64,000 nucleotides of DNA, from assembly GCF_008704555.1 (NCBI RefSeq), contig NZ_CP023702.1:4340001-4404000 (forward strand), in the 5' to 3' direction. The notes beneath the pieces are model-generated. The model worked only from the letters and a program-made list of their open reading frames with translations. It ran no database searches and had not been told where the DNA came from. The translations under genes were made by a program, and so were the position numbers. Within the stretch, counting starts at the first letter, position 1. Each line of letters opens with the position of its first letter. Below, in pieces: positions 16,264 through 24,644 of this stretch. The DNA is from Streptomyces nitrosporeus. Its GTDB lineage: Bacteria > Actinomycetota > Actinomycetes > Streptomycetales > Streptomycetaceae.

Positions 16264-16968
16264 TCACCGTTCCCGTGGCGGCACCGTCACCGCCGTGAGC
16301 ACCAGGCCGCGGCCGGTGTGCCAGCGTCCGTCGAAGCCGGTCAGCGGGGGGCCGGACGGGGTGGTGCCCGGGACCAGGAGGGCGGCGGTGAAGGTGCCGT
16401 CCGGGCGCAGGGTGACGCGGGCGTCGTGGAAGCCGAGCCAGCGTCCCGTCAGCGGCGACCACGCCTTGTAGACGGACTCCTTGGCGCTGAAGAGCACCGT
16501 GTCCCAGTTGACGTCCGGGCGGCGGGCGGCGAGTTCGCGCAGGGCGGCCTGTTCGCCGGGCAGGCTGACCAGATTCAGCACCCCCTCGCTGCGCAGCGGC
16601 CGGTCCGGTTCCACGTCGATGCCGAGGGAGGCCGCCGTGGAGTCCCGGGCCACGGCCGCCGCCCGGTACCCCTCGCAGTGGGTGAGGCTCCCCACCATCC
16701 CGTCCGGCCAGCGCGGCGCGCCCCGCGGTCCGCGCAGCACCGGACCGGGAGGGATGCCGAAGCCGGCCAGGGCGGCGCGGGCGCAGTGCCGGACGGTGGC
16801 GAACTCCGCGCGCCGCCGGTCCACGGCCGTCGCGACGAGGGCCTCTTCCCCGGGGTACAGGAAGGCGTCCGGGCTGTCCTCGAAGGTGTCCACCACGGTG
16901 ACCGACGGGGGGAGGAGGGGGGCCAGTACGCCGGCGAGCGCGGGGCCGCCGGCCGGGAGCAGTGTCAT
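16264..16968 (-). CDS. 4'-phosphopantetheinyl transferase (EntD-like)
   Basis: 234 residues. Motifs of the EntD branch: RHCARAALAGFGIPPGPVLR, GAPRWPDGMVGSLTHCEGYR, the Mg2+-binding LGIDVEPD (~residue 115) and FSAKESVYKAW (~165). The enzyme transfers phosphopantetheine from CoA to a serine of carrier proteins, and so should activate the five NRPS-encoded T domains plus the T domain of the terminal enzyme and the ACP of this cluster. Divergent to fabG over a short promoter region with SARP-type repeats. All catalytic residues are present, unlike the second Sfp-like gene at 53309. Confidence 0.9.
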   Translation of the reverse strand: MTLLPAGGPALAGVLAPLLPPSVTVVDTFEDSPDAFLYPGEEALVATAVDRRRAEFATVRHCARAALAGFGIPPGPVLRGPRGAPRWPDGMVGSLTHCEGYRAAAVARDSTAASLGIDVEPDRPLRSEGVLNLVSLPGEQAALRELAARRPDVNWDTVLFSAKESVYKAWSPLTGRWLGFHDARVTLRPDGTFTAALLVPGTTPSGPPLTGFDGRWHTGRGLVLTAVTVPPRER

Positions 16969-17019
16969 GGGCGGCCACGCTACCGGGGCGCCCCGTGCGC
17001 TCCGGCGGCGCTGGATGCC

Positions 17020-17037
17020 GTATAGGCCGGATATAGC
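17020..17037 (+). promoter_or_regulatory. SARP-type direct repeat upstream of operon 1
   Basis: GTATAGG (17020-17026) and ATATAGC (17031-17037) are two AT-rich heptamers with an 11-bp period, 43 bp before the fabG start. SARP activators bind such heptamer repeats next to the -10 element. Matching arrangements occur at 36791 and 54211. Confidence 0.6.
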
Positions 17038-17079
17038 CGTTGAACGCACGCTCGACTCATTCGAACGGATGGGGGCAGC

Positions 17080-17826
17080 ATGCCGGACCAAGAGGCACAG
17101 GTGGCACTGGTGACCGGGGGGTCGCGCGGAATCGGGCGGGCGGTGGCCACCCGTCTCGCCCACGACGGTTTCGACGTCGCGCTCTGCTATCGCGCCGACG
17201 ACGCGGCCGCGGAGCAGGTCGAGAAGGAGATCCGGGCCGCGGGCAGGCGCGCCCTCGTCCGCCGGGTCGACGTGGCCGACCGGGTCGGTGTCCGGGCGTT
17301 CGTCGCGGACGTCGAGTCGGGGCTGGGCCCGGTGTCGGCGGTGGTCACCTCGGCGGGTATCACCCGTGACCGGCCGCTGGCGCTGATGTCGGACGACGAG
17401 TGGGACTCGGTGCTGAGCACCAACCTCGACGGCACCTACAACCTGCTGCGCTCGGTGGTCCGGTCGATGATCCGGCGCCGTACGGGCACGGTCGTCACCC
17501 TCTCGTCGGTGGCGGGTGTCGTCGGCAACGCGGGGCAGACGAACTACTCCGCGTCCAAGGCCGGGATCATCGGCCTGACCCAGGCGCTGGCCAAGGAGTT
17601 CGGGCGCTACGGGGTGCGGGCCAACGCCGTCGCCCCGGGATTCATCGACACCGAGATGGTCGCCGGGGTGCCGGAGGCCATCGTGAAGGACGCGCTGACC
17701 CGCATCCCGATGGGGTGTTTCGGCACACCGGAGCAGGTCGCCTCGCTGGTCTCCTTCCTGGCCTCCCCCCAGGCCGAGTACATCACCGGCCAGGTCATCC
17801 GCATCGACGGAGGCGTGGCGCTGTGA
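17080..17826 (+). CDS. 3-oxoacyl-ACP reductase (FabG-like SDR), first gene of operon 1
   Basis: 248 residues. Short-chain dehydrogenase: NADPH-binding TGGSRGIGRA (~13-22), NAG-like substitution TSAGI, catalytic Ser ... YSASKAG (Tyr/Lys, ~155) and PGFIDTEM. FabG-type enzymes reduce 3-oxoacyl-ACP to 3-hydroxyacyl-ACP. With the KAS III and the free ACP downstream it could build a short 3-hydroxyacyl starter for the peptide, an inference. The stop overlaps the start of the thioesterase gene by four bases (GTGA). Confidence 0.9.
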   Translation: MPDQEAQVALVTGGSRGIGRAVATRLAHDGFDVALCYRADDAAAEQVEKEIRAAGRRALVRRVDVADRVGVRAFVADVESGLGPVSAVVTSAGITRDRPLALMSDDEWDSVLSTNLDGTYNLLRSVVRSMIRRRTGTVVTLSSVAGVVGNAGQTNYSASKAGIIGLTQALAKEFGRYGVRANAVAPGFIDTEMVAGVPEAIVKDALTRIPMGCFGTPEQVASLVSFLASPQAEYITGQVIRIDGGVAL

Positions 17827-18587
17827 GTGCCTCCTCCGAGACCTGGTTCCGCAGGTACCCGCGCGGCTCCGCCCCCAGGGTGCGGCTGGTGTGCTTCCCG
17901 CACGCCGGCGGCAACGCCCAGCTGTTCCACGGCTGGTCGTCGCGGCTGCCCGCGGACATCGAGGTCCTCGCCGTCCGGTACCCGGGCCGGCAGGAGCGGA
18001 TGGGTGAGCCGTGCGTCGAGTCGATGGACGAGCTGGCCGACCGGGTCTCGGAGGCGCTCACCTCCTACAGCGGGGTACCGACGGCGCTTTTCGGCCACAG
18101 CATGGGTGCCTCGGTGGCGTACGAGGTGGCGGCCCGGCAGGAGGCCGCGGGCGGTGAAGGGCCCGTCGCGGTCCTGGTGTCGGCGCGCAACGCCCCGCAC
18201 CACGCCTCGCCCACCGCCCTGCACCGGGCGGCCGACGACGTGCTGGTGGCCGGGGTGTCCCGGCTGGGCACACTGGGCGGCGACCCCTATGCCGTACCGG
18301 AGCTGCGCGAGCTGCTGCTGCCGGTGCTGCGTTCCGACTACAAGCTCATCGAGACCTACCGTCCGCACCACCCGGCGGTGCTGCGCGCACCGGTCGTCGC
18401 GTACGCGGGCGACCGGGACCCCGGGGTCTCCCACGCCCGGCTGACGGCGTGGGGCGAGCTGACGACCGGCGGTTTCACACTGCGGTCGTTCCCCGGAGAC
18501 CACTTCTACCTCGCCCCCCGGGAGGCGGAGCTGACCGCGGACATCGCGGAGCGGCTGGCCCGGATCCCGTCCGGACTGCGGGCCTGA
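17823..18587 (+). CDS. Type II thioesterase
   Basis: 254 residues from a GTG overlapping the fabG stop. Alpha/beta-hydrolase of the RifR/GrsT type: VCFPHAGGNAQLFHGWSSRL, VRYPGRQER, nucleophile FGHSMGAS (~89), and catalytic FPGDHFYL (His, ~226). These editing enzymes remove wrong or stalled acyl groups from carrier domains. Its presence supports the NRPS system of this operon. Confidence 0.92.
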   Translation: MSASSETWFRRYPRGSAPRVRLVCFPHAGGNAQLFHGWSSRLPADIEVLAVRYPGRQERMGEPCVESMDELADRVSEALTSYSGVPTALFGHSMGASVAYEVAARQEAAGGEGPVAVLVSARNAPHHASPTALHRAADDVLVAGVSRLGTLGGDPYAVPELRELLLPVLRSDYKLIETYRPHHPAVLRAPVVAYAGDRDPGVSHARLTAWGELTTGGFTLRSFPGDHFYLAPREAELTADIAERLARIPSGLRA

Positions 18588-18730
18588 GCACGTCCGGACT
18601 GCGGGCCTGAGCACGTCCGGGGCGGGGTCCGGGCACAGCCGGCGGGCCGGAAGCACCCGCCCGGGCACGGCCGCACGGGGTCCACGCGGCCGGTGTGCCG
18701 AAGGGCGCACCCGGAGCCGCCGGAGGCTCC

Positions 18731-18844
18731 CGCGGCTTTCACGCACGGCTTTCACCGCACGGCTTTCACCACCGCACGGCTTCCACCGCACGGCTTCCAC
18801 CGCACGGCTTCCACCGCACGGCTTTCACCACGCGGCTTTCACCA
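18731..18844. repeat. Eight tandem ~14-bp units in an intergenic gap
   Basis: Units of the form CGCACGGCTTTCAC/CGCACGGCTTCCAC recur eight times between the thioesterase and the first dioxygenase genes. The end of the thioesterase gene (18565-18618) is also duplicated in a ~24-bp step. Noncoding, no spacer structure, so not CRISPR. Confidence 0.9.
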
Positions 18845-18866
18845 CAACAGCGAGAGGAGCGGCACC

Positions 18867-19802
18867 GTGACGACTGCGACGTCCTGGGCGCCACTGGAGA
18901 TCGAGGCGAAGGGCGAGGGCGGTACGGCCGAGCTGCTGAGCCGTCTGGACGGGCTGGAACCCGGCCTGGCCGCCACCCTGGTCAAGGAGAAGGCCCTGGT
19001 CTTCCGGGGCTTCGGGATCACCCCCGGGACACTGGACACCGCCCTGGACCGGCTGCTGCCGAACCGGCTGGCGTACGTCCACGGCAACTCGCCCCGTACG
19101 AAGGTCGGCGGCAACGTCTACACCTCGACCGAGTACCCGCAGGAATTCACCATCTCGATGCACAGCGAGATGAGCTACGCCCACGCCTGGCCGTCCCGCC
19201 TCGCCTTCTACTGCCAGATCCAGCCCGGCACCGGCGGCGCCACCCCGGTGCTGGACGCCGAGCGCTGGCTGGCCGTCCTGGACGAGGAGGTGCGCGACGC
19301 CTTCGCCGGGGGTGTGCGCTACGTCCAGAACCTGCACGACGGCTACGGCCTCGGCAAGAGCTGGCAGGACACCTTCGAGAGCTCCGACCGCGCGGAGGTG
19401 GAGGCGTTCCTGAAGACCGCCGGCGCCGAGTGGGAGTGGCGGCGCGACGGCAGCCTGCGCGTCGAGTCCTACCGCCCGGCCACCGTCGAACACCCGGTCA
19501 CCGGGGCGGAGGTGTGGTTCAACCAGGCCGACCAGTGGCACCCGGCCGGACTCGGGGACGACACCGCCGCCGAACTCGCCCAGATCCTCTCCGAGGACGA
19601 GCTCCCCCAGTCGGTGCGGTTCGCCGACGGCAGCCCGATCCCCGCCGAGTACGTCGCCCAGATCCGCGACCGGGGCCTGGAGGCGGCCGTCGACGTCGAC
19701 TGGTGCCAGGGCGACCTGCTGCTCATCGACAACGTGCTGCTGGCCCACGGGCGCAGGCCGTTCACCGGGGACCGCCGGGTTCTCGTCGCGATGTCCGACT
19801 GA
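18867..19802 (+). CDS. TauD/SyrP-like Fe(II)/2-oxoglutarate dioxygenase 1
   Basis: 311 residues from GTG with GAGAGGAG upstream. Central fold hallmarks: GNSPRTKVGGNVYTSTEYP, iron ligands in MHSEMSYAH (HxE), second His in LLAHGRRPF with the arginine that binds 2-oxoglutarate. The family includes SyrP-type hydroxylases that act on amino acids bound to NRPS carrier domains, usually at C-beta. Probably hydroxylates one of the residues of the peptide; which one is unknown. Paired with a second, diverged homologue just downstream. Confidence 0.88.
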   Translation: MTTATSWAPLEIEAKGEGGTAELLSRLDGLEPGLAATLVKEKALVFRGFGITPGTLDTALDRLLPNRLAYVHGNSPRTKVGGNVYTSTEYPQEFTISMHSEMSYAHAWPSRLAFYCQIQPGTGGATPVLDAERWLAVLDEEVRDAFAGGVRYVQNLHDGYGLGKSWQDTFESSDRAEVEAFLKTAGAEWEWRRDGSLRVESYRPATVEHPVTGAEVWFNQADQWHPAGLGDDTAAELAQILSEDELPQSVRFADGSPIPAEYVAQIRDRGLEAAVDVDWCQGDLLLIDNVLLAHGRRPFTGDRRVLVAMSD

Positions 19803-19803
19803 C

Positions 19804-19866
19804 ACGGCGGACCACAGAACCGATACGGCGGACCACGGAACCGACACGGCGGATCACGGAGCGGAC
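19804..19866. repeat. Three 21-bp tandem repeats between the two dioxygenase genes
   Basis: ACGGCGGACCACAGAACCGA-type units start at 19804, 19825 and 19846. They occupy almost the whole 72-bp gap. Confidence 0.9.
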
Positions 19867-19874
19867 CACTGATC

Positions 19875-20852
19875 ATGACGACCATCACCTCGGAAGAGAC
19901 ACCCGCCGGCTGGGCGGGCGAGGGGACGGTGCCCGGGGTACGGCGCCCCGATGCGCCCGGCACCGGCATCCACGAGTACATCGACGCGAACCGGGCGGAG
20001 CTGCGCGCCCTGCTCACCGAACGCGGCGCCCTGCTGCTGCGCGGGTTCGAGGTGGGCGGCGTCGACGGCTTCGACGGGACCGTCCGGGCTTTCTCCGGCA
20101 CCCCGCCGCTGGCGTACGCCGAGCGTTCCTCACCCCGCAGCACCATCAAGGGCCAGGTCTACACCTCGACCGACTACCCACCGGACGAGGAGATCTTCCT
20201 CCACAACGAGAACTCCTACCAGGCGGTGTGGCCGCGGACCCTGTACTTCTTCTGCGCCGAACCGCCCCTCACCCAAGGCGCCACCCCGCTCGCCGACATC
20301 CGCCGGGTGCTGCGGGCCGTCGATCCCGGGGTCAGGGCGGAGTTCGAGGCACGCGGCTGGCAGGTGGTGCGCAACTTCCACGCCGGTTTCGGGGTGCCGT
20401 GGCAGGAGGCGTTCAACACCTCGGACAAGGACGGGGTGGTGGCGTACTGCCGGGAGCGCGGGATCGACGCCGAGTGGCGGCCCGACGGCGGGCTGCGCAC
20501 CACCGCGGTGCGCAAGGCCGTGCACCGCCACCCGGTCACCGGCGAAGAGGTGTGGTTCAACCACGCGACGTTCTTCCACGTCGGCACCCTCGCGCCGGAG
20601 GTCGGCGCCGGACTGCGCGCGATCTTCGCCGACGAGGACCTGCCCACGAACACCTTCTACGGGGACGGCGGGGCCATCCCCGACGAGGTGGCCGACCACC
20701 TGAGGGCCGCCTACCGGTCGGCCTCGGTCCGCTTCGACTGGCAGCGCGACGACGTCCTGGTCGTCGACAACATGCTCGCCGCGCACGCGCGCGAGCCGTT
20801 CACCGGACCGCGGCGGATCGCCGTGGCCATGGCAGAGCCGTCGGACGCCTGA
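19875..20852 (+). CDS. TauD/SyrP-like Fe(II)/2-oxoglutarate dioxygenase 2
   Basis: 325 residues. RSSPRSTIKGQVYTSTDYPP, iron ligands FLHNENSYQ (HxE) and AAHAREPFTGPRR (distal His and 2-oxoglutarate-binding Arg). Same family as the preceding protein, roughly 35-40% similar by eye, with N-terminal extension, so the pair may hydroxylate different positions or residues. Cytoplasmic; iron, oxygen and 2-oxoglutarate dependent by family rule. Confidence 0.88.
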   Translation: MTTITSEETPAGWAGEGTVPGVRRPDAPGTGIHEYIDANRAELRALLTERGALLLRGFEVGGVDGFDGTVRAFSGTPPLAYAERSSPRSTIKGQVYTSTDYPPDEEIFLHNENSYQAVWPRTLYFFCAEPPLTQGATPLADIRRVLRAVDPGVRAEFEARGWQVVRNFHAGFGVPWQEAFNTSDKDGVVAYCRERGIDAEWRPDGGLRTTAVRKAVHRHPVTGEEVWFNHATFFHVGTLAPEVGAGLRAIFADEDLPTNTFYGDGGAIPDEVADHLRAAYRSASVRFDWQRDDVLVVDNMLAAHAREPFTGPRRIAVAMAEPSDA

Positions 20853-20880
20853 CGCCGACGGACCGATGGGGAGACCACGG

Positions 20881-21843
20881 ATGTTCGAGTTCGAGACGTA
20901 CGGATCACGGATCACGGGACTGGCGGTGTACCGGCCGGCCCGGCTGGTGTCCAACGAGGAGCTGTCACCGCTGACCACGGTCTCGCCCGAGTGGATCGAG
21001 GGCCGGACCGGTATCAGAACCCGCCACCACGCCTCCGAGGAGGAGGACCTGGTCACGATGTCGGCGGCGGCGGGCGAGAAGGCGGTCGTCTCGGCCGACA
21101 TCGACCCCGCCGAGGTGGACCTGACGATCGTCGCCAGCGCCACCCGCCGGCGCCGGATGCCCGGCATCGCCCCCGAGGTGGCCAGCCGGATCGGCCTGCC
21201 CAACTCCGGTGCGTACGACCTGAACGCGGTCTGCGCAGGCTTCACCTACTCACTGGCCATGGCCTCCAACGCGGTGCGCCTCGGCGAGGCCCGCAACGTG
21301 CTGGTCGTCGGCGCCGAGCGGACCAGTGAGTGGATCGACCCGAACGACCCCGACACCTTCGTCATCTTCGGAGACGGAGCCGGAGCCGCGGTGGTCTCCC
21401 GCTCGGACCAGCCCGGCATCGGCCCGGCGGTCTGGGGCAGCGACGGCGCACGGCACGACGTCCTCGGCATCACCGAGAAGGCGGACGGCCGGGAGTACGT
21501 CGCGATGAACGGCCCGCTCGTCTACAAGTGGTCCACGGCCACCATGCCGGAGGTCGCCCACCGGGCGTGCGCCGCCGCCGGGATCGAACTGAAGGACATC
21601 GACTGGTTCGTGCCGCACCAGGCCAACAACCGGATCATCAAGACCCTCGCCGCCAACCTGGAGCTGCCGCCGGAGCGCGTCGTCAACGACGTCGTCGACA
21701 CCGGCAACACCTCGGCCGCCTCGGTGCCGCTGGCGCTGAACAGGCTCAAGGACAGCGGCCGCGCCACCCCCGGCGACAACGTCCTGCTGCTCGGCTTCGG
21801 CGCCGGGCTGACGTACGCCGGCCAGGTCGTCCGGATGCCCTGA
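20881..21843 (+). CDS. Beta-ketoacyl-ACP synthase III-like enzyme
   Basis: 320 residues from the ATG at 20881, which has GGGGAG 9 bases upstream; an ATG at 20866 overlaps that site. Thiolase fold with complete KAS III triad: Cys in NAVCAGFTYS (~118), His in PHQANNRIIK (~245), Asn in DTGNTSAASVP (~276). KAS III enzymes condense a CoA-bound starter with malonyl-ACP; some cluster-borne members act as acyl transferases instead. With ACP and FabG here it could make a short acyl starter for the peptide's N-terminus. Confidence 0.9.
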   Translation: MFEFETYGSRITGLAVYRPARLVSNEELSPLTTVSPEWIEGRTGIRTRHHASEEEDLVTMSAAAGEKAVVSADIDPAEVDLTIVASATRRRRMPGIAPEVASRIGLPNSGAYDLNAVCAGFTYSLAMASNAVRLGEARNVLVVGAERTSEWIDPNDPDTFVIFGDGAGAAVVSRSDQPGIGPAVWGSDGARHDVLGITEKADGREYVAMNGPLVYKWSTATMPEVAHRACAAAGIELKDIDWFVPHQANNRIIKTLAANLELPPERVVNDVVDTGNTSAASVPLALNRLKDSGRATPGDNVLLLGFGAGLTYAGQVVRMP

Positions 21844-21987
21844 CGGGCCCCGGCATGCCGCCCCGGGCGCACCGCCCGGGCACAGCCCCGGGCCCCGGAC
21901 CGCACCACCGCACCACCGATCACCGCACCACCGATCACCGCACGTACATCCACGCCCCGCGCGTGCCTACCGATGGAGAGACAGGCC

Positions 21988-22233
21988 ATGACCCGAGACG
22001 AACTGATCGTCGAGATCATCAACCTCACCCTGCGCACCGCCCCGGACCTGGACGCCGAGGTCACCGCCGACTCCAGCTTCGAGGAGCTCGGCATGGACTC
22101 CCTCACCCGTATCGACCTGCTGGCCGCGGTGGAGAAGGCCTTCAACCAAACAGTTCCCGACGAGAAGGTCGGTGACCTGCTGCGCGTGTCCGACGTCGCC
22201 GACTTCCTCGCCGCGGACAAGGCAGGAGTCTGA
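21988..22233 (+). CDS. Stand-alone acyl carrier protein
   Basis: 81 residues from the ATG at 21988; GGAGAG lies 6 bases before it, inside an upstream in-frame ATG that is therefore not used. FEELGMDSLTRIDLL holds the serine that takes phosphopantetheine. It ends four bases before the condensation protein gene, so acyl chains built on it are likely meant for that condensation protein. Probably modified by the EntD-like transferase at 16264. Confidence 0.92.
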   Translation: MTRDELIVEIINLTLRTAPDLDAEVTADSSFEELGMDSLTRIDLLAAVEKAFNQTVPDEKVGDLLRVSDVADFLAADKAGV

Positions 22234-22236
22234 CCC

Positions 22237-23634
22237 ATGGCCCACACGGACCCCATGGGCGGGGCGAAGCCCCTGTCGGTGGGCCAGGAGGGGCTATGGC
22301 TGCTCCATGAACTGGCCCCCGGCAGCGCGACCTACAACCTCGCGGGTGGTGTCCGGATGGAGCCCGCGCCGGACCCTGAGGTCCTGGCGCGGGCGGCCCG
22401 GGCGCTCACCGGACGGCACCCCATGCTGCGTTCGGTGTACGTCGTGGCCGACGGAAGTCCCCGGCGGGTGGAGAAGGCCCCGGGCTAGACCGGCGAACTC
22501 GTCGTACGCGACGTCCCGGACGCGGACGACGCACAGCTGCGGAGCCTCGTCGAGGCGGAGGCCGCGACCCCCTTCGAACTCTCCGGCGAGGGCCCCTTCC
22601 GGCTGGTGCTCTGGCGGCGCCGCACGGATGCCGTGCTGCTCGCCCTGACCCACCACATCGCCACCGACGCCGCGTCCCAGTGGCTGCTGTGGCGCGATCT
22701 GCTGGACGCCTACCGGGCGTACGCCGGCGGCGGTGAACCGGAATGGGCCCCCCTCGCCGTCCCCTACGACCACTTCGTGGAGAGCGAGCGGGCCCTGCTC
22801 GACTCCTCGCGCGGGCAGCGCCAGGCGGAGTTCTGGCGCGAGCAGTGCGAGGGATCGGGCCCCGCCGAACTCCTCACGGACAGGCCCCGGCCGGCCACGT
22901 CCTCGTTCACCGGAGCCAGCCTCGTCCGCCGGCTCCCCGACGAGCTCGCGGAACGGCTGAAGCGGGCCGCGGCCGAACAGGAGATCTCCCAGTTCGCCCT
23001 GGCCCTCGGCTCCCTCCAGGCCCTGGTCAACCGGTGGTCCGGGCAGACCGACTTCCTGATCGCCTGCCCGGCCTCCGTACGCCGGTCGGCCGCCAAGGAG
23101 GTCATCGGCTACTTCGTGAACCCCGTGCTGATCAGGGCCGTACTCGACCGGCGCACCCCGATCGGCGAGGTCACCGCCGCCGCCAACGAGCGGCTCAGGC
23201 AGGCCACCGCACGCGCCACCTACCCCTATCCGCTGGTCGCACGGGCGGCCGCGGCCGACGGCCCGCTGTACCGCATCTCCATGACCATGGTCACCACGGA
23301 CGCCTTCGGTACGGAGCTGGGCGGGGCGGTCGCCGGGGTGCCCATCGACGTCGCCGGTGTGACCACCACCTACCTGGAGATCCCGCATCTGGAAGGCCAG
23401 TGCGACATCGCCATCGAGGTGACCCGGGACGTCCACGGCCTCACCCTGGCCCTGCGCTACGACACCGCGCTCTTCGAGAAGGCCACCGCGGAAAGCCTCT
23501 TCGGCCAGTTCATCCGCATCATGACGGCGGCCGGCGACACCCCCGAGGTGCCCCTGTCCCGTCTTCCGCTGACGGACGCGGCCGAGAAGCGCTCGCTGCT
23601 GGCCATGGGCGGCGGCGCGGGCGTGGCCTCATGA
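22237..23634 (+). pseudogene. Stand-alone condensation-domain protein interrupted by an in-frame TAG
   Basis: A continuous 465-codon frame with one nonsense codon, TAG at 22486-22488 (codon 84). Before it: LSVGQEGLWLLHELAPGSAT and LTGRHPMLRSVYVVADG; after it the same frame resumes (TGELVVRDVPDADDAQLRSL) and carries the acceptor/donor motif HHIATDA (HHxxxDG with Gly replaced by Ala) and the normal C-domain end up to 23634. The stop of the frame overlaps the next gene (ATGA). As read, translation would end after 83 residues; a GTG at 22606 has no clear ribosome site. Either a real knock-out mutation or a base-calling error. If intact, the protein would acylate the first residue, since NRPS A begins without a C domain. 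Confidence 0.8.
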
Positions 23635-24644
23635 AGCCGCCGGTGCTGCGCGGCATCCTCGACGGCGTGGGCAACACCCACCTGGTCGAACTCGGCGGGC
23701 TGCTGCCCCGCTTCGGGTCGCGTGTCTTCGCGAAGCTGGAGGCGTTCAACCCCGGTGGCAGCGTCAAGGACCGCTCGGCGCTCTCGATGCTGCTGGGCAG
23801 GATCCGCAGCGGGGAACTGGTGCCCGGACGGTCCACCGTCGTGGAGTCCAGCTCCGGCAACCTGGCGATCGGTATCGCGCAGATCTGCCGCTACTACGGC
23901 ATCGACTTCATCTGCGTCGTCGATCCCAAGACCACCCAGCAGAACCTGGCGATCCTGCGTGCCTACCGGGTCGCCGTCGAGATGGTCACCGAGACCGACC
24001 CGGAGACCCGCGCCTACCTGCCCGTGCGGGTACGGCGGGTACGCGAACTGGTCGCCTCGATCCCCGGCGCGTACTGGCCCAACCAGTACGCCAACCCGCT
24101 CAACCCGCTGGCCCACGTGCAGACGATGCGGGAGATCGCCGAGGCGCTGGACGGACGGGTGGACTACCTGTTCTGCTCCACCGGCACCGGCGGCACCATG
24201 ACCGGCTGCGCGCAGTACATCCGGGAGCAGGGCCTGGCGACCACCCTCGTCGGGGTCGACGCGATGGGCAGCGTCCTCTTCGGCGGACCGTCCGCGCCGA
24301 GGCTGCTCCCCGGGCACGGTGCCGCGGTCAAGCCGGCGCTCTTCGACCCGTCACTGGCCGACGAGGTCGTCCTCGTCTCGGACCTCGACTGCGTCGTCGG
24401 CTGCCGGACGCTGACCCACCGCGAGGCGATCCTCGCGGGCGGCTCGTCGGGTGCGGTCACCGCCGCCCTGACGAAGACCGCGGGCCGCATCCCGGCCGGC
24501 AGCAACTGCGTGATGATCTTCCCCGACCGCGGGGACCGCTACCTCGACACCATCTACTCCGACGACTGGGTGCGCGCCCACTTCGGAGAGGTCTCACATC
24601 TGTGGAACGAACCCGAACACACACTGGCGGTGGGCGCATGCTGA
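23631..24644 (+). CDS. sbnA: SbnA-like PLP enzyme, 2,3-diaminopropionate synthesis step 1
   Basis: 337 residues, beginning in the stop of the condensation gene (ATGA). Cysteine-synthase fold: PLP lysine in NPGGSVKDRSALS (~45), ESSSGNLAIGIA, and phosphate-binding STGTGGTMTG. The following SbnB homologue marks it as the enzyme that joins O-phosphoserine and glutamate into N-(1-amino-1-carboxy-2-ethyl)glutamate, rather than a cysteine synthase. Product feeds SbnB. A homologous pair serves siderophore and tuberactinomycin-type pathways. Confidence 0.9.
   Translation: MKPPVLRGILDGVGNTHLVELGGLLPRFGSRVFAKLEAFNPGGSVKDRSALSMLLGRIRSGELVPGRSTVVESSSGNLAIGIAQICRYYGIDFICVVDPKTTQQNLAILRAYRVAVEMVTETDPETRAYLPVRVRRVRELVASIPGAYWPNQYANPLNPLAHVQTMREIAEALDGRVDYLFCSTGTGGTMTGCAQYIREQGLATTLVGVDAMGSVLFGGPSAPRLLPGHGAAVKPALFDPSLADEVVLVSDLDCVVGCRTLTHREAILAGGSSGAVTAALTKTAGRIPAGSNCVMIFPDRGDRYLDTIYSDDWVRAHFGEVSHLWNEPEHTLAVGAC

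Noticed and set aside
18731..18844. CRISPR-like array
   Set aside because: Units are only ~14 bp, contiguous and without unique spacers; no cas genes occur in the window.
20881..22233. Type II polyketide cluster
   Set aside because: Only KAS III, ACP and FabG are present; there is no KS-alpha/KS-beta pair, cyclase or aromatase.
22486..22488. TAG read as pyrrolysine or programmed read-through
   Set aside because: No pyl genes or read-through signal are visible, and flanking residues suggest an ordinary Gln/Glu/Lys codon changed by one base.
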